DNA of 43,046 nt from Bacteriovorax sp. UBA1852 (GTDB taxonomy: Bacteria > Bdellovibrionota > Bacteriovoracia > Bacteriovoracales > Bacteriovoracaceae). Below, in pieces: positions 8,453 to 16,088 of this stretch (position 1 is the stretch's first letter; each line of letters opens with the position of its first letter). The position numbers and the translations under genes were made by a program. Under the pieces are notes generated by a model, which was not told where the DNA came from, did no database searches, and saw nothing but the letters and a program-made list of their open reading frames with translations. Location of the stretch: positions 1 through 43,046 of the forward strand of contig DDIK01000083.1 in the NCBI GenBank assembly GCA_002338505.1. The letters are read 5' to 3'.

Positions 8453-9622
8453 CTATATCAAAAGCGACTTTCGACTTGTATTATACAATGATATAACTTC
8501 CTTCCCCATAGACTTAGGAGTAAATGGTTTTGAAAGTGTTGCAACAATAAAAGGAATATCTCTAACGAGTTCATTTCTAAGTCCACCTTCTAGACTTGAT
8601 AATACAATGACGGGCGTATCTAGAGAGCTCCCCTTCTCACGGAGCTTCTTCACTGCATCTACGCCATTTTCATTTTCAAGAATAAGATCAAGAATCACAA
8701 GATCAGGCTTCTTTTTTTCAAACTGAGAGATGAATTCGCTAATATTTTGAGCTGAACGATAAATAATATTATGATTTCTAAATGAGATATTAAGAAGGTC
8801 GTGAATATTTTGATCATCATCAAGGCATAATATCTCTAAGGGACTTGCAAGCTTTGCTTCAAAATTACCATTGGTAAAGTCAGTCAAAAAAGACTCTAGT
8901 TCACTTAGAATTTTATCGTTCTTCGATAAGAATAAGTCAGGAACAGAGATAGATGGCAAGAGATCAAAGTAACTAACGCTCAGCATTACGGTTTGAATAT
9001 CTTTGTTAATTCCGCCAGAAACTCTATTCGCAGCAATAAGAGATGGCCCTTCAAGCTTGCCAACATGAAGGTCAGTTATGAGTAAATCAAACTTCTCATC
9101 TAGAAGACGAGAAAATGCATCTTTACCAGATGAAACAATGGCAAAGCTTATGCCATTGGCTTTGAATAACTTCTTAAAGTGATTAATGAGTGTTTTGTCA
9201 CTTTCAACAAGTAACACTCTCTTTAAATTACTATTAGTTTTAACGAGAGAGTCTAACTGCGAATCAAATATCCCTTGATCATTTCTTTTAATATCTTTTA
9301 GAAAAACTTCTATTAACTCAAATATCTCTCTAGCAAGTGAGCTATCAATATTTTCATTATCATCTAACTCATAAATAAAGGAGATATGGTCACTGATATT
9401 TCTAACCGCGCTAACCACGAAATCAATTTCATAGCTTCCGGCCACGGACTTTATATTATGAAGTTCTCTTGTTACGTTAGATAGCTGATCAAGATTAATA
9501 TCAGACTTTTTCTTACCGTTATATTCAACGAGAATGGTCTTCAACTCCACTACTTTCTTATCTAGTTTTTCAAGGAATTCAATTTTACTTTCATCTAGAA
9601 TTTCATTAAGACTTGCTTTCAT
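8453..9622 (-). CDS. HPt-REC-REC phosphorelay protein
   Basis: A 389-residue three-domain signalling protein. Residues about 1-125 form a helical HPt-like domain with His55 in ELHNIKSVAGSY (family pattern H..KG; here Ser replaces Gly). Residues about 134-250 are a receiver with Asp in LLITDLHVG, but its acidic pocket is altered (VESD instead of DDD). Residues about 262-385 are an intact receiver (CLDDD, VILDLILENENG, Lys in LSKPF). There is no kinase or DNA-binding domain. It would collect phosphate from a hybrid kinase and pass it between its own domains. It is the last gene of a minus-strand operon, overlapping the upstream REC gene by four bases, with the hybrid kinase first. It converges with the CheY-like gene one base away. 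Confidence 0.85.
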   Translation of the reverse strand: MKASLNEILDESKIEFLEKLDKKVVELKTILVEYNGKKKSDINLDQLSNVTRELHNIKSVAGSYEIDFVVSAVRNISDHISFIYELDDNENIDSSLAREIFELIEVFLKDIKRNDQGIFDSQLDSLVKTNSNLKRVLLVESDKTLINHFKKLFKANGISFAIVSSGKDAFSRLLDEKFDLLITDLHVGKLEGPSLIAANRVSGGINKDIQTVMLSVSYFDLLPSISVPDLFLSKNDKILSELESFLTDFTNGNFEAKLASPLEILCLDDDQNIHDLLNISFRNHNIIYRSAQNISEFISQFEKKKPDLVILDLILENENGVDAVKKLREKGSSLDTPVIVLSSLEGGLRNELVRDIPFIVATLSKPFTPKSMGKEVISLYNTSRKSLLI

Positions 9623-9972
9623 GATGCCTCATTTTTTATTATCTCGATTAAGTTCTTCTTCAAAACAGGTTTATGAACCACTCCTTGTATCTTCGTATGC
9701 TCTTTGATTCTATTGATAATTTCGCCACTTAGATGTGCCGTTAGAGCAAATATTGGAGCCTTGATACTATCTACACTATCTAAGACTTGAAAACCGTCAA
9801 TTTCTGGCATCTCTATGTCTAAGAAAATAATATCAAAAGTATCAGTGAGAATATGTTCGATCCCCTTTCTAGGATCTGACTCAAATGTACAATCCGCCTC
9901 ATCAAAATTCTTCATATAAATTTTAAACAGACTTAAATTATCAACTGTATCATCGATAAAGAGTACTTTCAT
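9619..9972 (-). CDS. Single-domain response regulator
   Basis: A 117-residue receiver domain with the acidic pocket at FIDDT (residues 5-9). The phospho-acceptor Asp, near residue 52, lies in IIFLDIEMPEIDG, and the Thr switch is in ALTAH. The conserved Lys is in VVHKPV. It is intact and has no output domain. It overlaps the hybrid histidine kinase gene upstream and the HPt-REC-REC gene downstream by four bases each, so the three are translationally coupled and probably made in fixed ratio. Its likely role is a phosphate shuttle or diffusible output for the kinase encoded just before it. Confidence 0.92.
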   Translation of the reverse strand: MKVLFIDDTVDNLSLFKIYMKNFDEADCTFESDPRKGIEHILTDTFDIIFLDIEMPEIDGFQVLDSVDSIKAPIFALTAHLSGEIINRIKEHTKIQGVVHKPVLKKNLIEIIKNEAS

Positions 9973-11450
9973 TTTTTGACCTTCTTGAAGTCGATCGTGA
10001 ATATAGTTCCCTTCCCCTCTATACTATCAACTGTTATTTTACCATTATGATCATCAATGATTTTTTTTACAATACTCATTCCAAGACCAGTACTTTTCTC
10101 ACCCTTTAAACCCGTTCGACCTATTGTAGAAAATTCATCAAAGATTTTTGATACAAAATCACTTGGCATACCTATACCGGTATCTTCAATCTTAATGCGG
10201 TAAAAAGAGTCCTCGGACTTTACAGATGTGTATATCTTGCCATTATCTGGAGTAAACTTATAAGCATTAGAAAGTATATTATTAAATACTCTTAAAAGCA
10301 TAGATTGATTACCGTATATGGGAGCTTTCTTAACACTTGTGTAAAAGTGCATATTTACTTTCTTATTATTTATGGCGGTAAAGTTTCTTAAAGAAGATTT
10401 AATAACTGAGAGAATATCGACTTCAACAAGCTCAACTTTGTTACTCTTTGATTGAATTTCACTTAAATCCAGAAGTTCATTAACTAGAGTTAAAAGATTC
10501 TTTGCAGAAGAGTCGATTTGACCAAGATATTCACCGACATCTTGAGATACACTTTCTTCTTCTATTATCATGTTAGTTAAACCAATAATTGTATTTAAAG
10601 GAGTTCTTAGGTCATGAGTACATACCGCCAGAAACTTATCCTTAACTCTATTTACATTTTCTAACTGCTCAACTTGATCTTTTAAAACTCTCGATTTGTA
10701 TCGATTACTAAGAAGTTGATCAACCTTAACAAAGAGCTCTTCCTTAATCAGTGGTTTAGAAAGGTAATCATTTCCACCAGCTTTATAAAATTCTAAAACC
10801 TCACTTTTATTTTCAACTGAAGAGATAAATACTATCGGCACGAGGTTATTGCCCAGCTCATTTCTGATTTTTTTTACGAACGATATTCCCGAGAGATTTG
10901 GCATCATATGATCCGTTAGTATAAGATCAACGTCGTGCCCATTTGGCCCTTTTAAATATTCAAAAGCTTCTACCGCATTATTGTAATTAATAACATTTGC
11001 ACCCTTTGTACGAATCACATGAGAAATAAATTTTGCGGATATAAACTCATCCTCAACTACCATAGCATTAATACCTTGCCACAAAGTATTTGGTCTAATA
11101 AATGAATTAATCTTTAAAAAGATAGAGTTCATTTCATATTTATCAACAAAATCATCAACACCTCGCTCAAATGCTTTTTGGCGAGACTCAATTGTGTCAT
11201 CATCCGATATACAAATAATAGGCTTATGCTCGACCTTCTTATCATCCTCAAAACTTCTAATAGTTTTGATAAAGTCTACTGAACTTTTTTCTTCGAAGTC
11301 GTCATCGATAATAAATAAAGCTATTTCACTATATTTCTCTTTGAGTTTTTTTAAATCTTTAACGCATGAGATGTCATAGCTATTCTTCAAGCAGTGACTT
11401 TCAAACTGATTATAATAACTATTGCTAGGTCCCAAAAATAGAAGTTTCAA
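9969..11450 (-). CDS. REC-REC-histidine kinase (N-terminal receivers)
   Basis: A 493-residue cytoplasmic kinase with the receivers in front. Residues about 1-118 are a receiver-like domain with FIIDDD at the usual Asp position but a degenerate pocket (FLGPSNS at the start). Residues about 128-245 are an intact receiver (MVVEDE, LILTDHMMP, Lys in YLSKP). A coiled linker leads to HisKA with the phospho-accepting His near 279 (CTHDLRTPLN). The HATPase domain follows with the N box (NILSNAYKFTP), G1 (EDTGIGMP) and G2 (GLGMSIVKKI). No membrane segment is seen, so input probably comes through the receivers. Translation begins at a TTG with a GGGAA site upstream. It heads the minus-strand operon and is divergent from the HPt/REC operon at 11642. 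Confidence 0.9.
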   Translation of the reverse strand: MKLLFLGPSNSYYNQFESHCLKNSYDISCVKDLKKLKEKYSEIALFIIDDDFEEKSSVDFIKTIRSFEDDKKVEHKPIICISDDDTIESRQKAFERGVDDFVDKYEMNSIFLKINSFIRPNTLWQGINAMVVEDEFISAKFISHVIRTKGANVINYNNAVEAFEYLKGPNGHDVDLILTDHMMPNLSGISFVKKIRNELGNNLVPIVFISSVENKSEVLEFYKAGGNDYLSKPLIKEELFVKVDQLLSNRYKSRVLKDQVEQLENVNRVKDKFLAVCTHDLRTPLNTIIGLTNMIIEEESVSQDVGEYLGQIDSSAKNLLTLVNELLDLSEIQSKSNKVELVEVDILSVIKSSLRNFTAINNKKVNMHFYTSVKKAPIYGNQSMLLRVFNNILSNAYKFTPDNGKIYTSVKSEDSFYRIKIEDTGIGMPSDFVSKIFDEFSTIGRTGLKGEKSTGLGMSIVKKIIDDHNGKITVDSIEGKGTIFTIDFKKVKK

Positions 11451-11603
11451 AGTAGCATTCCCTTTTATTTACAATGGTATATTTTAACATTGTTTAGAGT
11501 TTTTTTCCCTAGGTAACTTTTGTTTTTTCTGAATATGCGAACAAAAAAGTAAAGACAGGTACTTACCCAATTTTTTGCCTACTTATATTTTATGGAAATC
11601 GGT

Positions 11604-11609
11604 TATAAT
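11604..11609 (+). promoter_or_regulatory. -10 box candidate for the HPt/REC/permease/LOV operon
   Basis: A perfect TATAAT lies 33 bases before the HPt start. No good -35 is visible at 16-18 bases. It lies in the 191-base divergent region (11451-11641) between the kinase operon and this operon, which is T/A-rich and otherwise without clear operators. Confidence 0.35.
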
Positions 11610-11641
11610 GAATAAAACGAATTATAGAGAAGGAAGGTATT

Positions 11642-11935
11642 ATGCCAAAAGTTCAGGTAGATTCAGAACTCAAGGAAATTCTCCCAACATTCTTGAAAAA
11701 TAGAAATACTGACTGTGTAAAGCTCAGTGAGCTTTTAGCAAATAAAGACTTTGAAAGTTTAAAGAAGCTTGGTCATAAGGTATCAGGTAGCTCAGGTGGT
11801 TATGGCTTCTCTGAACTTGGCGACATAGCTAAGAAAATTGAAATAAGCGCGAGTTCGCAAAATGAAGAAGAGATCAAAAACCTTGTTGATCAATTTATAA
11901 ACTATGTTCAAAGCGTTGAAGTTGAGTATGTTTGA
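11642..11935 (+). CDS. Stand-alone HPt (histidine phosphotransfer) protein
   Basis: A 97-residue all-helical protein matching the HPt fold. His45 in LGHKVSGSSGGYGF aligns with the family's "AH.LKGs.g.yGf", followed by LGDIAKKIE as in Hpt helix C. An AGAAGGAAGG ribosome site precedes the ATG. Such proteins relay phosphate from the receiver of a hybrid kinase to a terminal receiver. The hybrid kinase at 9969-11450 is transcribed divergently next to it, and two receiver proteins follow in the same operon, so the genes can complete a His-Asp-His-Asp relay. Its TGA overlaps the next gene's ATG by one base. Confidence 0.88.
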   Translation: MPKVQVDSELKEILPTFLKNRNTDCVKLSELLANKDFESLKKLGHKVSGSSGGYGFSELGDIAKKIEISASSQNEEEIKNLVDQFINYVQSVEVEYV

Positions 11936-12618
11936 TGGCAGTAAAGAGTAAAGTCATATTACTAATAGATGATGATCTCGATATGCTTAATTATCTGAGG
12001 AAGCTTCTAGAAAATGTAGGACATACGATACATACCGCACAGGACCTCAAAACAGCACAGCATAAATTAACGACAGTCTTTCCTCATCTCGTTTTACTAG
12101 ATATCAATATAGAGGATGAAAATGGTTTTACATTTATCGATGAAATTAGAAAAGTCGATCCCTACAAAAGAATAAAGATTATCATGATTTCTTCGTTGTC
12201 TTCTAAGAAGGCTTTGGCCACATCGAAGAATTATGAAACGGATGGCTATCTTGTAAAACCGGTGAATAACGATATTCTCCTTACCACCATGAAGAAGATC
12301 TCTCCAAATCTTGGCTTTCCCGAGGCAAATAAGTTAGAACGTAACTTTGCAGGTGTAATGTGTAAGCTTATTGGAAATATAACCAAGATTAGTGAAGTTA
12401 AACTCACTTTTAGATCAAAAGTTAAATTCACAGAGAAACAAAAACTAAATTTGAATAGTGCTTTTATAGACAAGTTAGAGATAGATCATGCTCAATTTAT
12501 TATTCAAAAGCCAAGTATTGATGTTTCACCCGGTGTTTATGATACGGAGGCTCAAATAATTGGACTCAATGACAATGATCTTAAAGAGATAAGAAAAATA
12601 AAAACAAAGAAAGGATAA
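11935..12618 (+). CDS. Response regulator with PilZ-like C-terminal domain
   Basis: A 227-residue two-domain protein. The receiver spans about 5-125: LLIDDD at 9-14, Asp56 in LVLLDINIEDENG, Lys about 107 in GYLVKPV. A C-terminal beta-rich domain (about 138-215) follows, with ITKISEVKLTFRSKV...KQKLNLNSAF. That segment aligns by eye with ITSISEKSIFLYSRSY...GSLISLHNSF in the next gene, so the two are paralogues. The pattern resembles PilZ barrels ("disegGifl.s...l..G..v.l"), but the c-di-GMP-binding RxxxR and DxSxxG residues are absent, so PilZ is tentative. The frame also offers a TTG at 11932. I use the ATG at 11935, which overlaps the HPt stop by one base. Confidence 0.85.
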   Translation: MAVKSKVILLIDDDLDMLNYLRKLLENVGHTIHTAQDLKTAQHKLTTVFPHLVLLDINIEDENGFTFIDEIRKVDPYKRIKIIMISSLSSKKALATSKNYETDGYLVKPVNNDILLTTMKKISPNLGFPEANKLERNFAGVMCKLIGNITKISEVKLTFRSKVKFTEKQKLNLNSAFIDKLEIDHAQFIIQKPSIDVSPGVYDTEAQIIGLNDNDLKEIRKIKTKKG

Positions 12619-12620
12619 TC

Positions 12621-13313
12621 TTGAAGCAGAGAAAAATTCTTACAATTGATGATGATGAAGATGTTAACAATCTCATTTCCGTTATTCTGAAAAAGAATGA
12701 CTATGATTATCGCACATGCGAAGACATCAAAGAATACTTTTCACAGGTTGTGCAATATCAACCTAATCTCTGTTTAGTTGACTTAAATCTTGGTAATTTT
12801 GAAGGATTTGGGTTTGGTATTATAGAAACAATGAGAAAGAAAATTGGTCATGATATGATTATCATTGTCATGTCGAGAAGAAGTAAGCCTGAAGACATTA
12901 ATAGAGCCCTAGAGTGCGGTGCGAATGACTATATTCAAAAACCAATTGATGAAAATATTCTCATCTCAAAGCTTAATATTTTTCTAGAAAAAAATAATGA
13001 TGATATTAGCTTTCCAGATAGGCCTATCCCAGGCGGAGATCAAGATGCGACTTTTGAGATACCAATGAATATAACCTCAATTAGTGAAAAGAGCATTTTT
13101 CTTTATAGCCGCTCCTATATTGCAAAAGGAAGTCTCATCTCGCTACACAATTCCTTTTTTAAAGGCTTTAAATTTGGTGTTCAATCTGTCACACTAAATC
13201 GTGAACTTGGTGGATATATAATAGAAATACACGTTGATAAAGAAGAGCATACGGAGCTCTTACCTGAGATCCGTAAAATGATGCTACAATGTCCTCCTGT
13301 GGATGAAGACTAA
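12621..13313 (+). CDS. Response regulator with PilZ-like C-terminal domain (paralogue)
   Basis: A 230-residue protein starting at TTG behind an AAAGAAAGGA ribosome site that lies in the end of the preceding gene. The receiver domain has LTIDDDED at 7-14, Asp54 in LCLVDLNLG, Ser in VMSRR and Lys in DYIQKPID. A linker (FPDRPIPGGDQ) joins it to the C-terminal beta domain (about 148-225), with FEIPMNITSISEKSIFLYS and an aliphatic hydrophobic end. This domain is PilZ-like in pattern but lacks the c-di-GMP motifs. It is the paralogue of the gene just upstream, and the pair probably arose by tandem duplication. There is no DNA-binding domain, so output is likely by protein contact. Confidence 0.85.
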   Translation: MKQRKILTIDDDEDVNNLISVILKKNDYDYRTCEDIKEYFSQVVQYQPNLCLVDLNLGNFEGFGFGIIETMRKKIGHDMIIIVMSRRSKPEDINRALECGANDYIQKPIDENILISKLNIFLEKNNDDISFPDRPIPGGDQDATFEIPMNITSISEKSIFLYSRSYIAKGSLISLHNSFFKGFKFGVQSVTLNRELGGYIIEIHVDKEEHTELLPEIRKMMLQCPPVDED

Positions 13314-13324
13314 GGAAAATCTCT

Positions 13325-15499
13325 TTGAAAAAACTCGAAAGAAGTCTTGGAATAACATCAGTTATTGCTATTAGTATTGGTTCAATGCTTGGATCAGGAA
13401 TATTTGTATTGCCAGGACTGGCCTTTGAAATGAATGGAAAAGCAGTATGGCTGGCCTATCTCTTAGCAAGTATTTGTGTTCTCCCTGCTGCTATATCAAA
13501 ATCTGAACTTGCTACGGCCATGCCTACAAGTGGTGGAACCTATGTGTACCTCGAAAGAACTTTCGGCCCTCTAGCAGGAACTGTAGCCGGTTTTGGCTTA
13601 TGGGTATCAATTCTTTTGAAGGCCTCATTTGCTCTTATGGGTTTTGGCGCTTATCTAAGTGTTGTAACTGATTATGACATTAAGTATCTGGCCCTAGGTT
13701 TAACTTTTATTATCACGTTTCTCAATATCTTTGGTGTCGGTAAAGTAAGTGGTTTTCTTATTTTCATCGTAGGCCTTGCGACGGTGTCTCTTCTCTTCTT
13801 AGATGCAACAATTCTTCTAAGTCCTCTCTCTCAAATACCTTTGGAACTTTTTCCTAATGGTATTGATGGGCTTGTCGAATGTACGGCCCTAGTCTTTGTA
13901 TCATATGCAGGAGTAACAAAGGTTGCTGCTATCGCTGAAGAAATTAAGAACCCAGAAAAAAATCTTCCACGTGGGATTATGTTTTCACTTTTACTAGTGA
14001 CGGCGATATATTGTCTTACAACTTTCACTCTTTCAAAGTACTTACCCCTTGAACAATTAAGAGGTAATATTAAGCCTATTTATACAATGGCACTCGCCTT
14101 TGGTGGAACAACTTTTTCTATAATTATAGCAATCCTCGCAATACTCACAATGACATCGATGGCAAATGCTGGGCTTCTAGCGGGGAGCCGTTTTCCATTT
14201 GCAATGAGTAGAGATCATCTTATTCCTCATCGTTTTGGAATTCTGAATCAAAAGTTTTTAACACCTGTTTGGAGTATTCTTCTTTCTGGTTGTCTTATTG
14301 CATTCTTTATCATGACCATGGATGTGACAAAGATTGCTAAACTGGCTTCTGCATTTATTATCATGATTTATCTCTTTGAAAATCTCGCCGTTATTTTTCT
14401 TAGAGAAACAAGAGTGCAGTGGTATAAGCCGCAATATAAGAGCAAGTTTTATCCCTATACTCAAATCATAGGAATACTTAGTTCAGCTGGTCTCCTCTAT
14501 TACATGGGCTCTTTGGCTTTTAAAGGCGTTATGGCCATTTCAATACCAGCAATTGTGCTCTTTGTTTTCTATTCGAGAAAAAGAACAACAAGAAAAGGAG
14601 TCGTTGGAATTCGAGGAAAGAGAGCAGATCTTGTAGAAGAAGATCCTCAAAGCTCTGCACATCTTGAAACAATGGACCTTAGTCGTGATGCTTCTGTCGT
14701 TGTTGCACTCTTAGGAAAAGAAAGATCTCCAGAAATGCTCATCGAAATGGGAACAAGTCTACTTGATGAAGGGCCTATTGAAGTAGCTCACTTAACTGAA
14801 GCACCCGAGCAAACTGACCTTGATGACTTCTATGAAGAAAGTGCAGAACTCAAGTCCTTGAGAAGAAGGGTTATTGCAATGGCCGTAGAAAAAGGGATCC
14901 CGACGACTTTTGATCCTGTGGTTTCCCATGATATATCTAAAACAATTTACGATATTAGCCAGAGACTTCATTGTAAGTGGCTATTATTAGAATGGGCCGG
15001 AAAAGACCGAGGTACATTTACACTCCATAATCCCATAGGTTGGCTGAAAACTCACCTTCAATGCAACCTTATGATCTACAGAGACAATGGCGTTCGGTAT
15101 GTCAAAAAAATGTTAGTCATCCTAAATTATCATCCCATAGACCGTTTACTCATTAAAACTGCTGAACAAATCGCTTCAGCGAATAAAGCAGACCTCACGT
15201 TTGCCCTTTATACAAAGCCATGTTCTGAAGCTAACAAGGAAATGTTGTTAGATTATATCAATGATAGCATAGAAGAAATAAATATAAGAAAGAGTTCCAC
15301 AATAGTTGACGGATATGATAAAATAGGCTGTATAAAATCTGCCTCAGTAGAATATGACTTGATGCTTATAGGTGCAACCTCAAAGTACTCTCCGTTTAAT
15401 CTCTTTGGTACAGAGGAAGATAATATTATAGCAAAGAGTGCATGTTCGGTTTTAGCAGTTCACTCGACAATGACCTCAGGGACCGTTAAAGATGAATAA
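13325..15499 (+). CDS. APC-family amino acid permease fused to two UspA-like domains
   Basis: A 724-residue protein. Residues 1-430 form the APC transporter core of about twelve helices, beginning with the family's helix-1 motif IGSMLGSGIFVLPG (about 18-31) and containing SGGTYVYLER (about 72-81) and AAIAEEIKNPEKNLPRG (about 200-216). After a basic linker (KRTTRKG), two UspA-like alpha/beta domains follow, about 455-595 and 596-715; the second ends in LMLIGATSKY...AKSACSVLAVHS, the normal Usp end. Transporters with C-terminal Usp domains are an established architecture, and the Usp domains probably bind nucleotide and regulate transport. The start is a TTG behind AAGGAAA. It lies in the receiver operon, 11 bases after the previous gene, and overlaps the LOV gene by eight bases. 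The substrate (amino acid or polyamine) is not readable. Confidence 0.88.
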   Translation: MKKLERSLGITSVIAISIGSMLGSGIFVLPGLAFEMNGKAVWLAYLLASICVLPAAISKSELATAMPTSGGTYVYLERTFGPLAGTVAGFGLWVSILLKASFALMGFGAYLSVVTDYDIKYLALGLTFIITFLNIFGVGKVSGFLIFIVGLATVSLLFLDATILLSPLSQIPLELFPNGIDGLVECTALVFVSYAGVTKVAAIAEEIKNPEKNLPRGIMFSLLLVTAIYCLTTFTLSKYLPLEQLRGNIKPIYTMALAFGGTTFSIIIAILAILTMTSMANAGLLAGSRFPFAMSRDHLIPHRFGILNQKFLTPVWSILLSGCLIAFFIMTMDVTKIAKLASAFIIMIYLFENLAVIFLRETRVQWYKPQYKSKFYPYTQIIGILSSAGLLYYMGSLAFKGVMAISIPAIVLFVFYSRKRTTRKGVVGIRGKRADLVEEDPQSSAHLETMDLSRDASVVVALLGKERSPEMLIEMGTSLLDEGPIEVAHLTEAPEQTDLDDFYEESAELKSLRRRVIAMAVEKGIPTTFDPVVSHDISKTIYDISQRLHCKWLLLEWAGKDRGTFTLHNPIGWLKTHLQCNLMIYRDNGVRYVKKMLVILNYHPIDRLLIKTAEQIASANKADLTFALYTKPCSEANKEMLLDYINDSIEEINIRKSSTIVDGYDKIGCIKSASVEYDLMLIGATSKYSPFNLFGTEEDNIIAKSACSVLAVHSTMTSGTVKDE

Positions 15500-16088
15500 T
15501 TTAAAAAACTTACTAATACAATGTGGGAATGATTTTAATGATACTTTTACCATCGTTGATTATTCTGCCGAAGATAGACCTCTTGTTTTTATAAATAAAT
15601 ATTTTACTGAAACTACTGGCTACACAAGAGAAGAAGTTCTTGGAAGAAATTGTCGATTTCTCCAAGGTGAAGGAACAGATCGAGAGGTTGTGGCAGAACT
15701 ACGCTCTTCCATTCAAACAAGTAAGAGTTGTTATTTTGATCTTATTAATTATAAGAAAAATGGAACACCTTTTTGGAATAGACTTCTGTTACTTCCTATT
15801 CATGATGAAGTCATAGGAACACGTTATTATGTCGGTATTCAATCTGACATCACCGAGAAGAAAGAAAAAGAGCTCGACGTAAAACTTAAAGACATGGTGA
15901 CAGAGAATACTGTGACTAATGAAAAAATTCATCTCATTGAAAATGAACTTGATGAAATAATCAATCGCTATAGGTCACTACAATACTTTAGTGATGGTTC
16001 TGCCGAGTCAGAATCAAAACTTGGCGAACTTGTTTCAGAAATTCAAACAACAACGAAGAAAATGATCGAGCAGATCAGGAGTTTTTAA
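15492..16088 (+). CDS. Short LOV blue-light sensor protein with C-terminal coiled coil
   Basis: A 198-residue cytoplasmic protein. Residues about 15-121 are a PAS domain with the full photoactive LOV signature: GRNCRFLQG with the adduct-forming Cys54, FMN-contacting Asn86 (INYKKN) and Asn96 (FWN), and Gln117 (VGIQSD). In known LOV proteins these residues bind FMN and form a reversible cysteinyl-flavin bond under blue light. Residues 122-198 are a charged helix, probably a J-alpha/coiled coil for dimerisation. There is no kinase, HTH or cyclase output, so it is a "short LOV" acting by protein contact. It is the last gene of the HPt/receiver/permease operon, starting eight bases inside the permease gene, and its 3' end overlaps the convergent tyrS by 14 bases. 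The LOV assignment is strong; its partner is unknown. Confidence 0.9.
   Translation: MNNLKNLLIQCGNDFNDTFTIVDYSAEDRPLVFINKYFTETTGYTREEVLGRNCRFLQGEGTDREVVAELRSSIQTSKSCYFDLINYKKNGTPFWNRLLLLPIHDEVIGTRYYVGIQSDITEKKEKELDVKLKDMVTENTVTNEKIHLIENELDEIINRYRSLQYFSDGSAESESKLGELVSEIQTTTKKMIEQIRSF

Noticed and set aside
8453..9622. Reading the N-terminal domain as a CheA kinase
   Set aside because: Only an HPt-like His box is present; there is no dimerisation, HATPase or CheW domain.
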